DNA of 64,000 nucleotides from contig BDDD01000322.1 in the NCBI GenBank assembly GCA_001972305.1, positions 124,001 through 188,000 on the forward strand, in the 5' to 3' direction. Under the pieces are notes generated by a model that worked only from the letters and a program-made list of their open reading frames with translations, searched no databases and was not told where the DNA came from. How positions within the stretch are numbered: position 1 is the stretch's first letter; each line of letters opens with the position of its first letter. This DNA is from Cephalotus follicularis (lineage: Eukaryota; Streptophyta; Magnoliopsida; Oxalidales; Cephalotaceae). Shown here in pieces: positions 44,111-54,568 of this stretch. The translations under genes were made by a program, and so were the position numbers.

Positions 44111-44758
44111 AAACTTAAAATCCTAATAAGAAAGATAAGTTTACCAGTCCAATGACAAATAAAATACCTCATAGCTAAAACTAAATGAAACTTAATTAAA
44201 AAAAAATTAGATGGATTGTAATCCAAAGTCTTAAAAGGGGTCAAACCATATATTTGTCTTCATGACTGTATAATTGACAGACATGCCCCTTCTTGGAGAA
44301 TTGATAGTGTGAATACTTTTAGAGCCCCTTCTACATCAGTTTCCCCAGCTTAGTGGTTGGTGTGGTGTTTTCGGTTGCCTTCCAATAGGGAGTGTGGAGT
44401 TGAATAACGGCTGTGTTTCGGCTACTTTTGTTGGTAAGCAAGATTGGAGTTGGTTTTGGTTAGGCTACTTTACTGATATCCTCTTAGACTGTCAGCAGTT
44501 CGGCGCAGGGCAGAACATTGTCTTGTATACTCCAATTTCATGCAGATGTCTTTGTATGCATAGATTTGGATCAAGCATGTCTTTAGTAAATATGTTATTA
44601 TGTGAACACGCCAATGCTCTGTGGAAGTTCCTTTATCAGTTTTCACAGTAATCTCTCAAGTTTCTGCTCTTTCTATTAATGGATGGTAGTACCCTTTTCA
44701 GAATTTTGTGTTTATATTAAATCTTAATAATATGAAGTTCTATCTCAATGTGATACAG
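44111..44758. other. Host-like DNA upstream of the ABCE fragment
   Basis: No exon I can name. The last part (to TGATACAG at 44758) reads as the end of an intron feeding the exon at 44759. The earlier ABCE exons expected upstream are not visible. Confidence 0.5.
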
Positions 44759-45501
44759 CCTGCAGACATTTATCTTATTGATGGGCCAAGTGCATACCTT
44801 GATTCTAAGCAGCATATTGTTGCCTCAGAAGTCATAAAAAGGTTTATCCTCCATGCAAAGAAACGACATTTGTGGTCGAGCATGATTTTATAATGGCAAC
44901 TTATCTGGCAGACAGAGTTATTGTGTATGAGGGGAAGCCATCGGTGGGTTGCATTGCAAATTCTCCCAAGTCCTTGTTGACTGGGATGAATCTCTTCTTA
45001 TCGGTAAGTTTTGCGTACATTATTCCATGTTTAAATTATCTAATTTCTACTCATTACAAAATCATGGGGAAATGTAGTGATTGTGAGGGAGATATTAATA
45101 TGAAACTTCATTGTTTTAATTTGAGGCCGTCTAATCATGATTTTGTGAAATTTTCCTTTGTTTAATTTGAATATTGAAGGAAAATATCCCTTTAGTTGTT
45201 TGAAGCTGTTTGCTTTTGAATTATCATGTCTAGGTAATATAGTTCTACCATAATGGAAGTCACGCCTAGCTTTAAGTGAAAATGGCTTTCTCAGATGAAT
45301 TTAGGTGCAAGGCTCTTGGTCTTGCATAATCTATTTGTTCCATTTAAGCGAAATAATTCTTCTTGTTTCCTCTTCATCCAGCATCTGGATATCACATTTA
45401 GGCGGGATCCAACTAAATTTCGACCCAGAATCAACAAATTGGAATCAACAAAGGACAGGGAGCAGAAATATGACGGGTCATACTATTACCTAGATGATTG
45501 A
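44759..45501 (+). pseudogene. ABCE / RNase L inhibitor-like ATPase, 3'-terminal exons, broken
   Basis: Two exon-like pieces. The first (44759-45003) follows a 3' splice site and encodes [20 protein letters not shown], the Walker B region of the second ATPase domain of ABCE proteins, then [12 protein letters not shown] one-base deletion near 44860-44866 shifts the frame before [21 protein letters not shown]. An intron with GTAAGT...CATCCAG (45004-45381) leads to [18 protein letters not shown] and SYYYLDD with a stop at 45499-45501, the conserved C-terminus. ABCE proteins recycle ribosomes in the cytosol. The catalytic Glu after Walker B Asp is Gly here (GGG at 44783-44785). Upstream domains are absent, so this is a gene fragment, not a working copy. 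Confidence 0.88.
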
Positions 45502-46038
45502 CATGATTAGACAGGGCAGAAAAACCTTTGTTCTTGCCTGCCAATATACATCTAAATTTCTCGTGGCACTTAGATATTGATTGGCAATTTCATGTGAATG
45601 GCCGTCCAAGACGAGAAAATTTTTCATGGCAGCAGTGGGAGATAACTGTGGGATGTCAAGCAAATCCAATTTGAGTGTTAACACCTGAGAGATGGCTAGA
45701 TGGCCTTTGTCAAGTGGAGCCATGATTATCTGTTTGTTTAAAGGAGTTTCCAGGCAATTATTGATGCTGCTGCTGTAGTTTATCTTCTATGTTGCGTTTT
45801 CTAATCGCAGGTTTTGGTTATGATAGTGGGTGAGTGAATGTTATTTAAACGACGTTAGCTATATCAGCCCTTGCATTTAACTATTTAAGTGCATGAGATT
45901 AAAGGGAGATTATACGTGATGTTTTTTACACCGAGATATCAAGATTCGAGGTACGTGGTACGTGGTTTTCTTTTTAATCTCTAGATTTGAATCCAATAAT
46001 TTACCACCATTATAATTGCTTCATGATATTAGTAAAAG
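45502..46038. other. 3' flank of the ABCE fragment
   Basis: No coding frame. It probably includes the former 3' untranslated region. It ends with AAAAG (46034-46038), the left duplication of copia element K. Confidence 0.5.
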
Positions 46039-46335
46039 TGTTGTAAAACTAGCCTCGAAAACTCTAACAACCTAATAATAAAGTTTAATCAAGCAAACAC
46101 ACACAAGACAATAAAGATAAATCGACACAAGATTTACGTGATTCGATCAATGTGATCTACGTCCACGGACAGAGGTGATATGGTTCTTTCACTATGTAAA
46201 TATGAAATTACAATGAGTTTCTCACAATCCCTTAGCCCTTGTTACACCCAGAAAGACACACTCTCTAGTGCAAAAATGGCTGACGGCTGTTATCTCTCAT
46301 GTTACTCTCTTAACATTTGACCTAAGAAAACTTCC

Positions 46336-46346
46336 CTATTTATACA
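46336..46346 (-). promoter_or_regulatory. TATA-like box in K 3' LTR
   Basis: The minus strand reads GTATAAATAGG. The other LTR has TATATAAATAGG at 51032-51043. The motif array lies upstream of it in the direction of transcription, so in U3. Confidence 0.55.
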
Positions 46347-46356
46347 AGTCGCGTGA

Positions 46357-46650
46357 CAGCCGACTGTCTACTTAAGGCAAACGACTGTCTCCCCAAACAG
46401 TCGACTGTTCCCAAAACCAGCTGACTGTTTTTGTTAAACGAATTTCACAAGTAGCGTCGACAGTCGGCTGTCATCAGACACCAGCCGACTGTCCTGTTGA
46501 TCCAGTCGGCTGACCAACCTTGACAGCCGATTGATTCCGCAGTTTAATAACAGCTCTATACTCTGCATTCTAGTTGGCTGCCCATCCTTGGCAGCTGACT
46601 GCCCATCCAATCCAGTCGACTGTCCAACCTTGACAGCCGACTCGATTATG
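46357..46650. repeat. CAG(C/T)CGACTG motif array, K 3' LTR
   Basis: About a dozen copies, including CAGCCGACTG, CAGTCGACTG, CAGCTGACTG and CAGTCGGCTG, in 290 bases, with phrases such as TCCAACCTTGA between copies repeated twice. Confidence 0.9.
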
Positions 46651-46794
46651 CAGAATGCAGAAAATTTTAGCCAAACTCAACAAATCTCCACATTGGATCA
46701 AATTTTCTCCAACATTCACATCAGCTACTTCACATCCCTCTCCTCTACCATCCACAAGAGCTTATCTACAACATCCAATTAAGTCCAAGCAAAT

Positions 46795-48522
46795 CTAGAA
46801 CTTAATTCCATGAACCGGTTTAGTCAACATATATGATGGATTCTCGGCTGTGGCTATTTTCTGAATCGCAATTTCACCTCCTTCGATAACATCCCGAATG
46901 AAGTGATATCTGACACTGATGTGCTTGATTCTCTCATGAAACATCTGATTCTTACTCAAATGAATGGCATTCTGGCTATCACAATACAAAGTCGAAACCT
47001 GCTGTATCAAACCAAGATTACCAACCAAACCACGCAACCAAATAGCTTCTTTCACCGTTTCAGTCAATGCCATGTATTCCGCCTCCGTCGTAGACAAGGC
47101 CACTGTTGGTTACAAAGTTGCCTTCCAACTAACTGCACAACTTGACAAAGTAAACACATATCCAGTAAGCGATCTCTGCTTATCCATGTCACCCGCATAA
47201 TCAGAATCCGAATAGCCCACAACATCCATGCTAGCAACTCCACCACTGCCATAGACTAACCCAACATCTGTAGAACCTCTCAAGTACCTCATTATCCATT
47301 TCACAGCATCCCAGTGAGCTTCACCTGTATTAACCATATATCTGCTAACCACACTCACAACATGTGAAATATCTGGCCTAGTGCACACAATGGCATACAT
47401 TAGACTACCAACCGCACTAGCATATGGAACACGAGACATGTGCTCCACCTCAACCTCAGTCTTCGGCGACAGTGAATCTGACAACTTGAAATGTCCAGCC
47501 AACGGAGTACTTACTGGTTTAGACTTTTCCATCTCAAACATCTCAAGCACTTTCTCGATATACTTTTCTTGAGATACATATAATCATCTAGCTTGACGAT
47601 CCCTTTGAATCTCCATACCCAATATCTTCTTGGCTGCACCCAAAACCTTCATTTCAAATTCACTACTTAACTGAGCCTTCAAAGTGTTGATCTCAAATTT
47701 ATCCTTCGAAGCAATCAACATGTCATCAACATATAACAACAGATACACAAAAGAACCATCCGGGAGTTTCTTCAAGTACACACAGCTATCATACTCACAT
47801 CGACAATAACTTTTCTTGATCATAAAAGTATCAAACCTTTTATACCACTGTCTAGGAGATTGCTTCAATCCATACAAGGATTTCTTCAGTAGGCACACAT
47901 GATCTTCTTTTCCCAAAAAATGATAACCCTCTGGCTGAGACATGTAAATCTGTTCATCTAACTTACCATGTAAGAACGCTGTCTTGAGAAGTCTAGGAGA
48001 TTACTTCAATCCATACAAGGATTTCTTCAGTAGGCACACATTATCTTCTTTTCCAGAAAAATGATAACCCTCTGGCTGAGACATGTAAATCTGTTCATCT
48101 AACTCACCATGTAAGAACGCTGTCTTGACATCCAATTGCTCAAGCTCCAAGTCTTGACAAGCAACCATAGCGAGTAACACGCGTATCGAGCTATGCTTCA
48201 CAATTGGAGAAAATACATCATGGAAGTCCACTCCCTCCTTCTGAGTAAAACCCTTAGCTACTAACCGTGCCTTGAACCTCTTTGCCTCAACCTCCAGTAT
48301 ACCTTCCTTTTTCTTGAAGATCCACTAACAACCTACAACCCGTTTCCCCTTAGGCAGCTTTACTAACTCCCAAGTCTTGTTCTTTTCAAGAGACTGAATT
48401 TCTTCATTCATAGCAGTTACCCACTCCGTTGATTCTTTGCTTTTCACTGCTTCCTTATAAGTGGACAGTTCCTCTCCTTCAACACTTTCAGCAACTGACA
48501 AAGCAAAGGCTACCATGTCCAC
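46795..48522 (-). pseudogene. Element K reverse transcriptase-RNase H
   Basis: Minus strand. Reverse transcriptase begins MNEEIQSLEKNKTWELVKLP, then FSPIVKHSSIRVLLAMVA, LEQLDVKTAFLHGELDEQIYM, KSLYGLKQSPRQWYKRFD and the catalytic box LLLYVDDMLIA. RNase H: PYASAVGSLMYAIVCTRPDI, GYSDSDYAGD, ALSTTEAEYMALTE, LYCDSQNAIHL and KHISVRYHFIRD. In-frame stops lie near 48328, 48001, 47584 and 47109. A 141-bp tandem duplication (47850-48131) repeats the KTAFLHG-to-KQSPR segment. Confidence 0.92.
47850..48131 (-). repeat. 141-bp tandem duplication inside the K reverse transcriptase
   Basis: Unit 1 starts at 47850 and unit 2 at 47991, both GTCTAGGAGATT on the plus strand. The units differ at about five positions. 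141 is a multiple of three, so the frame would be kept (47 codons) but for a stop in the second unit. Confidence 0.92.
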
Positions 48523-48582
48523 ATGACTGTATCTCAGTGGTGGTCTAATCTGCCTCCTCTCTCTGCCTCTAGCAAGACTGTA

Positions 48583-49803
48583 CTATTGCTCCTGAATTTC
48601 TCCATCTTCATCCTGATCTTGCAATTCGATTTGAGTTGACTGACTGGAAGAAGCTTCATCTTCCATTCTCAGAGCTTCTAGACTAAGCTCCACCTGTTTC
48701 TCTACACCAAGGTCTTTCTCACCATTCTCAAAAGACTTCTCCTTCTGGTTGACCATAGCAGACTCATCAAATGTCACATCTCTGCTAATAAGAAATTTTG
48801 GTGACTTGGGATCTTCAATGCACCACAACTGATACCATTTCACCCCATCTACATACCCTAGAAATATGCACTTCTTTGCCCTCTGCTCAAATTTACCATC
48901 ATTCACGTGAGCATAATCAGGACAACCAAATATTTTAAAACCAGAATAATCACCCCAGGTAAGCTGCTGTATGAACCGCCTCAGCCCAATACTTCTTCGA
49001 AGACCAGCATTAGAAAGCATGCAGCGAGCTCTTTCTAATAACATTCTATTCATCCGTTCCGCAACTCCATTCTGTTGTGGTGTTTTTCGTACAGTGTGGT
49101 GTCTCACTATACCTTCATCCTTGCAGAACTTGTCAAATTCCCCCGAGCAGTACTCCAAACAATTGTCAGTTCGTAGAGTCTTGACCACTCTTCCTGTTTT
49201 CTTCTCTACCATGGTTTTCCACTGCTTGAACTTGACAAACGCCTCATCCTTACTCTTCAGAAAATATGTACAGACCTTTCTAGAGTAGTCATCAATCAAG
49301 GTCATCAAATACCAGCTTCCTCCAAGTGACACCTGTGAAGAGGGACCCCAAAGATCAGAATGAATATAATCCAAAATACCCTTGGTCTTGTGAATGGCTG
49401 TACTAAATTTCACCCTACACTATTTTCCATACACACAATGCTCACAGAAATCCAGTTTCCCCGACTTCACTCCAGCTAGCAAACCTTTCTTGGACAGAAT
49501 TTGCAACCCTCTCTCACTCATATGCCCCAGACGCATATGCCAAAGCCGAGTAGTATCAACATCTTTATCCCCTGATGAAGAAGCAACTGCTGCAGTACCC
49601 AACACGGTATTCCCCTGCAGCTGATATAAGCCATAGATCTTATTTCCCTTCATAATTACCAGTGCACCCCTAAGTACTTTGATTATCCTATTTTCCCCAG
49701 TAAACTTGCAACCATGAGAATCTAGAACCCCCAAGGAAATCATGTTTTTCTTCAGCCCCGGAACATGCCAAGCTTCCAAAGTTCTAATTGCACCGCCAAA
49801 CAT
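48583..49803 (-). pseudogene. Element K integrase with GAG-pre-integrase region
   Basis: Minus strand. Pre-integrase (49803-49420): WHVPGLKKNMISLGVLD, LWHMRLGHMSERGLQIL and FCEHCVYGK, which supply the HHCC zinc ligands. Catalytic core: YIHSDLWGPS, TLIDDYSRK, VKTLRTDNCLEY and TPQQNGVAERMNR, giving the Asp-Asp-Glu triad. Near 48960-48990 a segment of some tens of residues normally found between NAGL and KIFGCP is missing. The tail KKCIFLGYVDGVKWYQLW is typical of copia. A stop at 49420-49422 splits it. Confidence 0.9.
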
Positions 49804-49824
49804 CTTAATCTGAACTTTCCCAAA

Positions 49825-50064
49825 TCAGACAACCTTCAATGCATTGTTGTTCCCCAACAAAACCTTCCCCTCCTTGACGTCATAGGTGGTGAACCAATCC
49901 CTGTTAGGTGTCATGTGAAAAGAACATCCCGAATCAAGAATCCAACTACTGATGTTATTTACGCTAACAGACAAAACTAAATCTGTATCAGCCTCATCCA
50001 AACTTTCATGCACTACACCTGCATTAGCTTCGACTGTATTCCCGTTCCCTTGTATCTCGGACAA
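49825..50064 (-). pseudogene. Element K protease
   Basis: Minus strand, with the active site [18 protein letters not shown], typical of plant copia elements. It is followed by [14 protein letters not shown] and a stop. Confidence 0.88.
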
Positions 50065-50072
50065 TCAACTTT

Positions 50073-50696
50073 CTAGTGCCCAGTTTCATTACAAATAAAG
50101 CATAGAGAATTCTTAGATCTCGACTTAGACCGTGACTTACCCCTTTTTCCTGATCCTCCATCCCGGTTCCTGCCTCTAGCCACCAGACCTTCTGCCTGAT
50201 TCTCCCACATATTTTCCTACACCTTTTTCTTCAACTCCCTAGACTGCAAAGCATCCTTAACATCATTTACATCAATGGAGTCTCTACCATATAACATAGT
50301 ATCCATAAAGTGATCATATGAGGATGGCAACGAACACAGTAAGATCAAGGCTTTATCTTCATCATCAATTTTAATATTTGTATTCTTCAAATCATGAATC
50401 ACCTTATTAAAATTATCAATATGCTCTTTTACGGACATACCTTCCTTCATTCGAAAAGTATACAGGAGTTGTTTGAGATACAACCTGTTTGTATCCTCCA
50501 GACACAGCTGAATCGATGTATGTGCCCTGTTTAGGATCCTCTTCTTATCCGTCTGAGGCATATCCTCAGGTAAACCTTCTTCACCATCTACTGCCCCCCA
50601 AACTTCTTGTTGTATAAGTAGTGCCCGCATCTTAACACGCCACATACTGAAATCGCCTGTTCCATCAAACTTCGCAATATCGAACTTGGTTGACAT
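50073..50696 (-). pseudogene. Element K gag
   Basis: Minus strand from the ATG at 50696 (MSTKFDIAKFDGTGDFSMW). The gag domain includes YTFRMKEGMSVKEHIDNFNKVI and LLCSLPSSYDHF, ending at a stop at 50217-50219. The frame then continues through a basic SKSRSKN stretch to the zinc knuckle CFICNETGH-KVDC, which has a stop codon (50073-50075) where one residue should be. Confidence 0.9.
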
Positions 50697-50720
50697 CTTG
50701 AATTCTGAAGCAAGAACCTC

Positions 50721-50732
50721 GCTATGATACCA
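50721..50732 (-). other. Element K primer-binding site
   Basis: The minus strand reads TGGTATCATAGC, two bases inside the LTR end. It is a Met-tRNA-type site with one mismatch to the usual TGGTATCAGAGC. Confidence 0.82.
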
Positions 50733-50734
50733 CT

Positions 50735-51381
50735 TGTTGTAAAAACTAGCCTCAAAAACTCTAACAACCTAATAGCAAAGTTTAATAAAGCAAACACACA
50801 CAAGACAATAAAGATAAATAGACACAAGATTTACGTGGTTAGATCAATGTGGTCTACGTCCACAGGCAGAGATTATATGGTTCTTTCACTATGTAAATAT
50901 GAGATTACAATGAGTTTCTCACAGTCCCTTAGCCCTTGTTACACCTAGAAAGACCCACTTTCTAGTGCAAAAAAAGTTGACGACTGCTATCTCTCCCGTT
51001 GCTCTCTTAATTTTTTACCTAAGGAAACTTCCCTATTTATATAAGACGCGTGGCAGTTGACTGTCTACTTAAGGCAGCCGACTGTCTCCCGAAAACAGTC
51101 GACTGTTTCCAAAACCAGCTGACTGTTTTTGTTAAACGAATTTCCCAAGTTGCGTCGAAAGTCTGCTGTCATCAAACACCAGCCAACTGTCCTGTTGATC
51201 CAGTCGGCTGTCCAACCTTGACAGCCGACTAGATTCTAAAGTTTAATAATAGCTCCAAACTCTACATTCCATTTGGTTGCCCATCCTTGGCAGCTGACTG
51301 CCCATCCAATCAAGTCGACTGTCCAACCCTAACAGCCGACTGGATTCTGCAGAATGCAAAAAATTTTAGCCAAACCCAACA
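50735..51381 (-). repeat. Element K 5' LTR (647 bp)
   Basis: TGTTGTAAAAAC...CCCAACA on the plus strand, followed by the AAAAG duplication. It includes a CAG(C/T)CGACTG array at about 51054-51345, with the same order of copies as in the 3' LTR but more mutations. Confidence 0.92.
51054..51345. repeat. CAG(C/T)CGACTG motif array, K 5' LTR
   Basis: Copies such as CAGTTGACTG, CAGCCGACTG, CAGTCGACTG, CAGCTGACTG and CAGCCAACTG. Several have C-to-T or G-to-A changes at the central CG, as expected from methylated-cytosine decay. Confidence 0.88.
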
Positions 51382-51386
51382 AAAAG

Positions 51387-52038
51387 TTTTGCCACCTTTT
51401 AAGGTATCATGGCAGCCACTGCAGAGATTATAAAGTTCCTGCAATTATTTTCTTTTTATTTTTCTTTTTGGCATCCTTATTTGGTTGTTTGAAGTAACAG
51501 TACAGGCGATGATTAATTCGTTTAGTTAAAATGTTGGGCTATTGTGGAAGAAAAGAGAAAGAATGTATGTTCATTTTATGCATCTCTAACCTACCTCCCT
51601 GCATATTAATGGGTATGTGAAACTTTCTTCAAGGAGCACAAGTTGGACCTCATTTTCTGGTCAATGCGTACAAGTTTTGCCGGTGGGTTAGTGTTACAAC
51701 ATGTCCCATATTTTGGCTAGGAAAATATGAAATAGGAGAACTGGGGACATAAGGTATGGTATTGGGGTAGTAAAGTGGGTAATTGTAATAGCAGTTAAGC
51801 GTTAAAACATATCGTTCAGCTGTGCTATGAGTCTCAAAATAGATTGGTGAATTGCTATACTAAAGTAGCTAAAAGATCATCAAGCTGCAAATTGATATCT
51901 TAAATTTATTTATCTTTTATTAATGTTGCATCCATTCAATTGACTGGCAAAATTAGTGAGAAAATCCTATCCCCATTCTTTTACAACGAATGAACACATT
52001 GAGCTAACACTTGAGACTTAGCAATGTCTACTTGAGGG
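51387..52038. other. Host-like DNA between K and L
   Basis: AT-rich sequence with no recognisable gene. Together with 45502-46038 it forms the 3' flank of the ABCE fragment once K is removed. It ends in GAGGG (52034-52038), the left duplication of L. Confidence 0.55.
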
Positions 52039-52382
52039 TGTTAAAACTGGAGTCAAATTAGTGTGGACCTGGGTTTTGGGCCATGGGATGGGTAGTGGTT
52101 TTTGGACCATGTTTTATGTTAAGCCCTATGTTAACTAGGGTTTTAACATAGTTTGCTCTTAGTAGTGAGTATAAGTACAAAAAAATAGTGAGTGTGGGGC
52201 TGTGTGACTTAGGATTGTGAGAGTGCTGGCTTGTACTCGGTTTATCAATCTTAGTGGAATCGCCTGAGATCAGAGTGATCTCGCTGTGGACGTAGGTCTT
52301 ATGACCGAACCACGTATTTCTTTTGTGTTGCTTTAATTTTCTCAACTAGTTTATGTGTGTCAATCAGTCTAAAACTAAAACA
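52039..52382 (+). repeat. Element L 5' LTR (344 bp)
   Basis: TGTTAAAACTGG...CTAAAACA. A weak TATA-like GAGTATAAGTAC lies near 52168. It has no GTCGAC-core array. Confidence 0.93.
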
Positions 52383-52384
52383 AT

Positions 52385-52397
52385 TGGTATCAGAGCC
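52385..52397 (+). other. Element L primer-binding site
   Basis: TGGTATCAGAGCC, two bases after the LTR. The leader between here and the gag ATG at 53045 (about 650 bases) is non-coding and ends in poly-A and poly-T runs (52977-53037). Confidence 0.9.
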
Positions 52398-53044
52398 AGG
52401 TTGAGGAACAATTTTTGATTGGCAGGCAACAAAAAAAAAAAGTCCAAGATTTTGGTTTTCACTGTGAAATTTTTGAATCGGCTCTTTGGATTGAAGGTGT
52501 TATCAATCTGTGCTTGGGTCGATCGGGTTATTGTGCAGGTGAGGAGCTCTCGAGTTATTGAAGGAGACTGGATTATTGGGTCAGGCTTGCTACTTACCGG
52601 TTGCAGATCGAACAAGAAGATCTGAGGTCGGTGGTTGTCGGCAGTTGCAGATCCGTGAAGCATGATCTGGTTTGCGCACTCACGGTGGTCTGAACGAAGG
52701 TGCAGATTTCTGGTTTGTGGTTTCTGTTTTGGTCGGCAGTGGTGGTCTTCAACGAACTCGAGGTACGCCATCGTTCAAGAGAACTGGTGTTGATCTGGTT
52801 GTGAATTGTGAGACGCGATTTGGTGGTGCTCGCCAGGAAGGAGAACGCGAGATTTTTCGGGTGACGTTGACTGGATATCGGCGGTGGTTGACGGTGTCCG
52901 AAAGTTGCATGGTTGCCAGAGAAGAAGGTCGGTGCGACCTGGTCTGTTGCAACTGTTTAGGTGACGTCAGCAGTTAAAAAAAAAGTAATCAGACATCAGC
53001 AGTAAAAAAAAAAATTAATCAGTTTTTTTTTTTTTTTGGGAGCT

Positions 53045-53490
53045 ATGAAGGAGTCAACCAAAATTGAAAAATTCTCAGGCGATAATTTTGGACTGTGGAA
53101 AGACAATATCGAGGATATCCTGTATCAGAAGGATAATATGTATTTAGCTCTGCAAGGGAAGAAAAAGAAGCCGGAGAAAATGTCTGATGAAGATTGGGAT
53201 TTTCTTGACAGAAAAGCTCTAGGAGTAGTCAGACTGACTGTGGCGAATTCAGTGATATCCAATGTCAGAAAGGAGACTACGACAAAGGGACTTATGGATG
53301 AGCTGTCTAGGTTGTATGAAAATCCCTCTGCTACGAACAAGGTATATCTTATGAAGAAATTGTTCAGTATGAAGTACTCTGCGGCGACTACCATGCATAA
53401 TCACTTAAATGACTTTAATACTGTGATTACACAACTCGCATTGGTTCAGATAGAGTTTGATGATGAGTTAGTTGCACTTGCGAGAAGAGT
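53045..53490 (+). pseudogene. Element L gag, 3'-truncated
   Basis: From the ATG at 53045 (MKESTKIEKFSGDNFGLW) through MSDEDWDFLDRKALGVVRLT, NKVYLMKKLFSMKYS and HLNDFNTVITQL to FDDELVALA near 53480, where the family would continue to LPESW and a zinc knuckle. It is open with no stops, so the frame survived until the deletion. The reading then runs into RRVWREYLM, which is the next segment read out of frame. Confidence 0.88.
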
Positions 53491-54160
53491 ATGGAGAGAG
53501 TACCTTATGCTTCAGCTGTTGGTAGCTTAATGTATGCTATGGTTTGCACAAGACCAGACATTGCTCAAGCATTGGGAGTGGTTAGTAGGTACATGAGTAA
53601 TCCAGGGAAGAATCTTTGGGAAGCAGTGAAATGGTTTCTCAGATACTTGAAGGGAACCTCCAGGTATTGCTTGAACTTTGGGAAGTCTAGTTCTGTTTTG
53701 CAGGGTTTTGTTGATGCAGACATGGCAGGTGATTTGGATAGTGGTAAGAGTACCACTGGTTTTGTTTTTACCATTGGTGGGACAGCAGTCAGTTGGATGT
53801 CAAAGTTGCAACCAGTGGTAGCCTTATCCACCACGGAAGCGGAGTATGTGGCCATCACTAAAGCTACTAAGTAGTTCATATGGTCACAGGAGTATCTTAA
53901 AGATTTGGCTCAGAAGCAGGAAGTTGGAACTCTTTGGACGGACAGTCAGAGTGCCCTGCATCTTGCTAAGAACTCCGCGTTTCATTCTCGTACAAAGCAT
54001 ATCAGGCGAAGATATCACTTTATTCGCACTGCATTGGAAGAGGGTTTGGTGAACTTGGAGAAGATTCACACTTCTCAGAATGTAGCAGATATGCTGACAA
54101 AGGTGGTGGACAAGGAGAAGTTGTGTTTCTGCTCAGTTTCTATTGGTGTTAGAGAGTAGA
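53491..54160 (+). pseudogene. Element L reverse transcriptase tail and RNase H
   Basis: Begins MERVPYASAVGSLMYAMVCTRPDI, the end of copia reverse transcriptase, then RNase H: GFVDADMAGDLD, ALSTTEAEYVAIT, LWTDSQSALHLAKN and KHIRRRYHFIR. A TAG near 53872 replaces one residue and the frame shifts near 53880. The polypurine tract (GCGGGAGAT, 54211-54219) follows after a short untranslated stretch. Confidence 0.9.
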
Positions 54161-54219
54161 ATTTTTTACATCCCAGGGTGCTGGGATGTTGCACCCATTT
54201 TTGACTCCAAGCGGGAGAT

Positions 54220-54563
54220 TGTTAAAACTGGAGTCAAATTAGTGTGGACCTGGGTTTTGGGCCATGGGATGGGTAGTGGTTTTTGGACCATGTTTTATGT
54301 TAAGCCCTATGTTAACTAGGGTTTTAACATAGTTTGCTCTTAGTAGTGAGTATAAGTACAAAAACATAGTGAGTGTAGGGTTGTGTGACTTAGGATTGTG
54401 AGAGTGCTAACTTGTACTCGGTTTATCAATCTTAGTGGAATCGCCTGAGATCGGAGTGATCTCACCGTGGACGTAGCTCTTATGACCGAACCACGTATTT
54501 CTTTTGTGTTGCTTTAATTTTCTCAACTAATTTGTGTGTGTCAATCAGTCTAAAACTAAAACA
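54220..54563 (+). repeat. Element L 3' LTR (344 bp)
   Basis: Same length and ends as the 5' LTR (TGTTAAAACTGG...AAAACA), followed by GAGGG. Confidence 0.93.
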
Positions 54564-54568
54564 GAGGG

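Larger units (their letters stand above)
46039..46682 (-). repeat. Element K 3' LTR (644 bp)
   Basis: TGTTGTAAAAC...CTCAACA on the plus strand. It contains a CAG(C/T)CGACTG array (about 46357-46650) and, on the minus strand, a TATA-like GTATAAATAGG at 46336-46346. Confidence 0.92.
46039..51381 (-). mobile_element. Element K: complete-ended Ty1/copia element, Tnt1/Tork-like
   Basis: 5343 bp, flanked by a perfect AAAAG duplication (46034-46038 and 51382-51386). Minus strand: 5' LTR 50735-51381, primer-binding site, gag, protease, integrase, reverse transcriptase, RNase H, 3' LTR 46039-46682. Integrase before reverse transcriptase is the Ty1/copia order. The two LTRs differ at dozens of positions (I estimate 8-9 percent by eye), so it is old. 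Stops and deletions occur in every domain. Confidence 0.93.
52039..54563 (+). mobile_element. Element L: internally deleted Ty1/copia element
   Basis: 2525 bp, flanked by a perfect GAGGG duplication (52034-52038 and 54564-54568). 5' LTR 52039-52382, primer-binding site, gag, then a direct jump to the end of reverse transcriptase and RNase H, polypurine tract, 3' LTR 54220-54563. Protease, integrase and most of reverse transcriptase are gone. The two 344-bp LTRs differ at about 11 positions by eye (about 3 percent), so it is younger than K. Confidence 0.93.

Noticed and set aside
44394-44651. A possible upstream ABCE exon in an 85-codon frame
   Set aside because: None of the expected ABCE signature residues are visible and there are no convincing splice sites on both sides.
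52419-52977. A possible coding region in the leader of copia element L
   Set aside because: It lies between the primer-binding site and the gag ATG, shows no copia domain, and is interrupted; it reads as untranslated leader.
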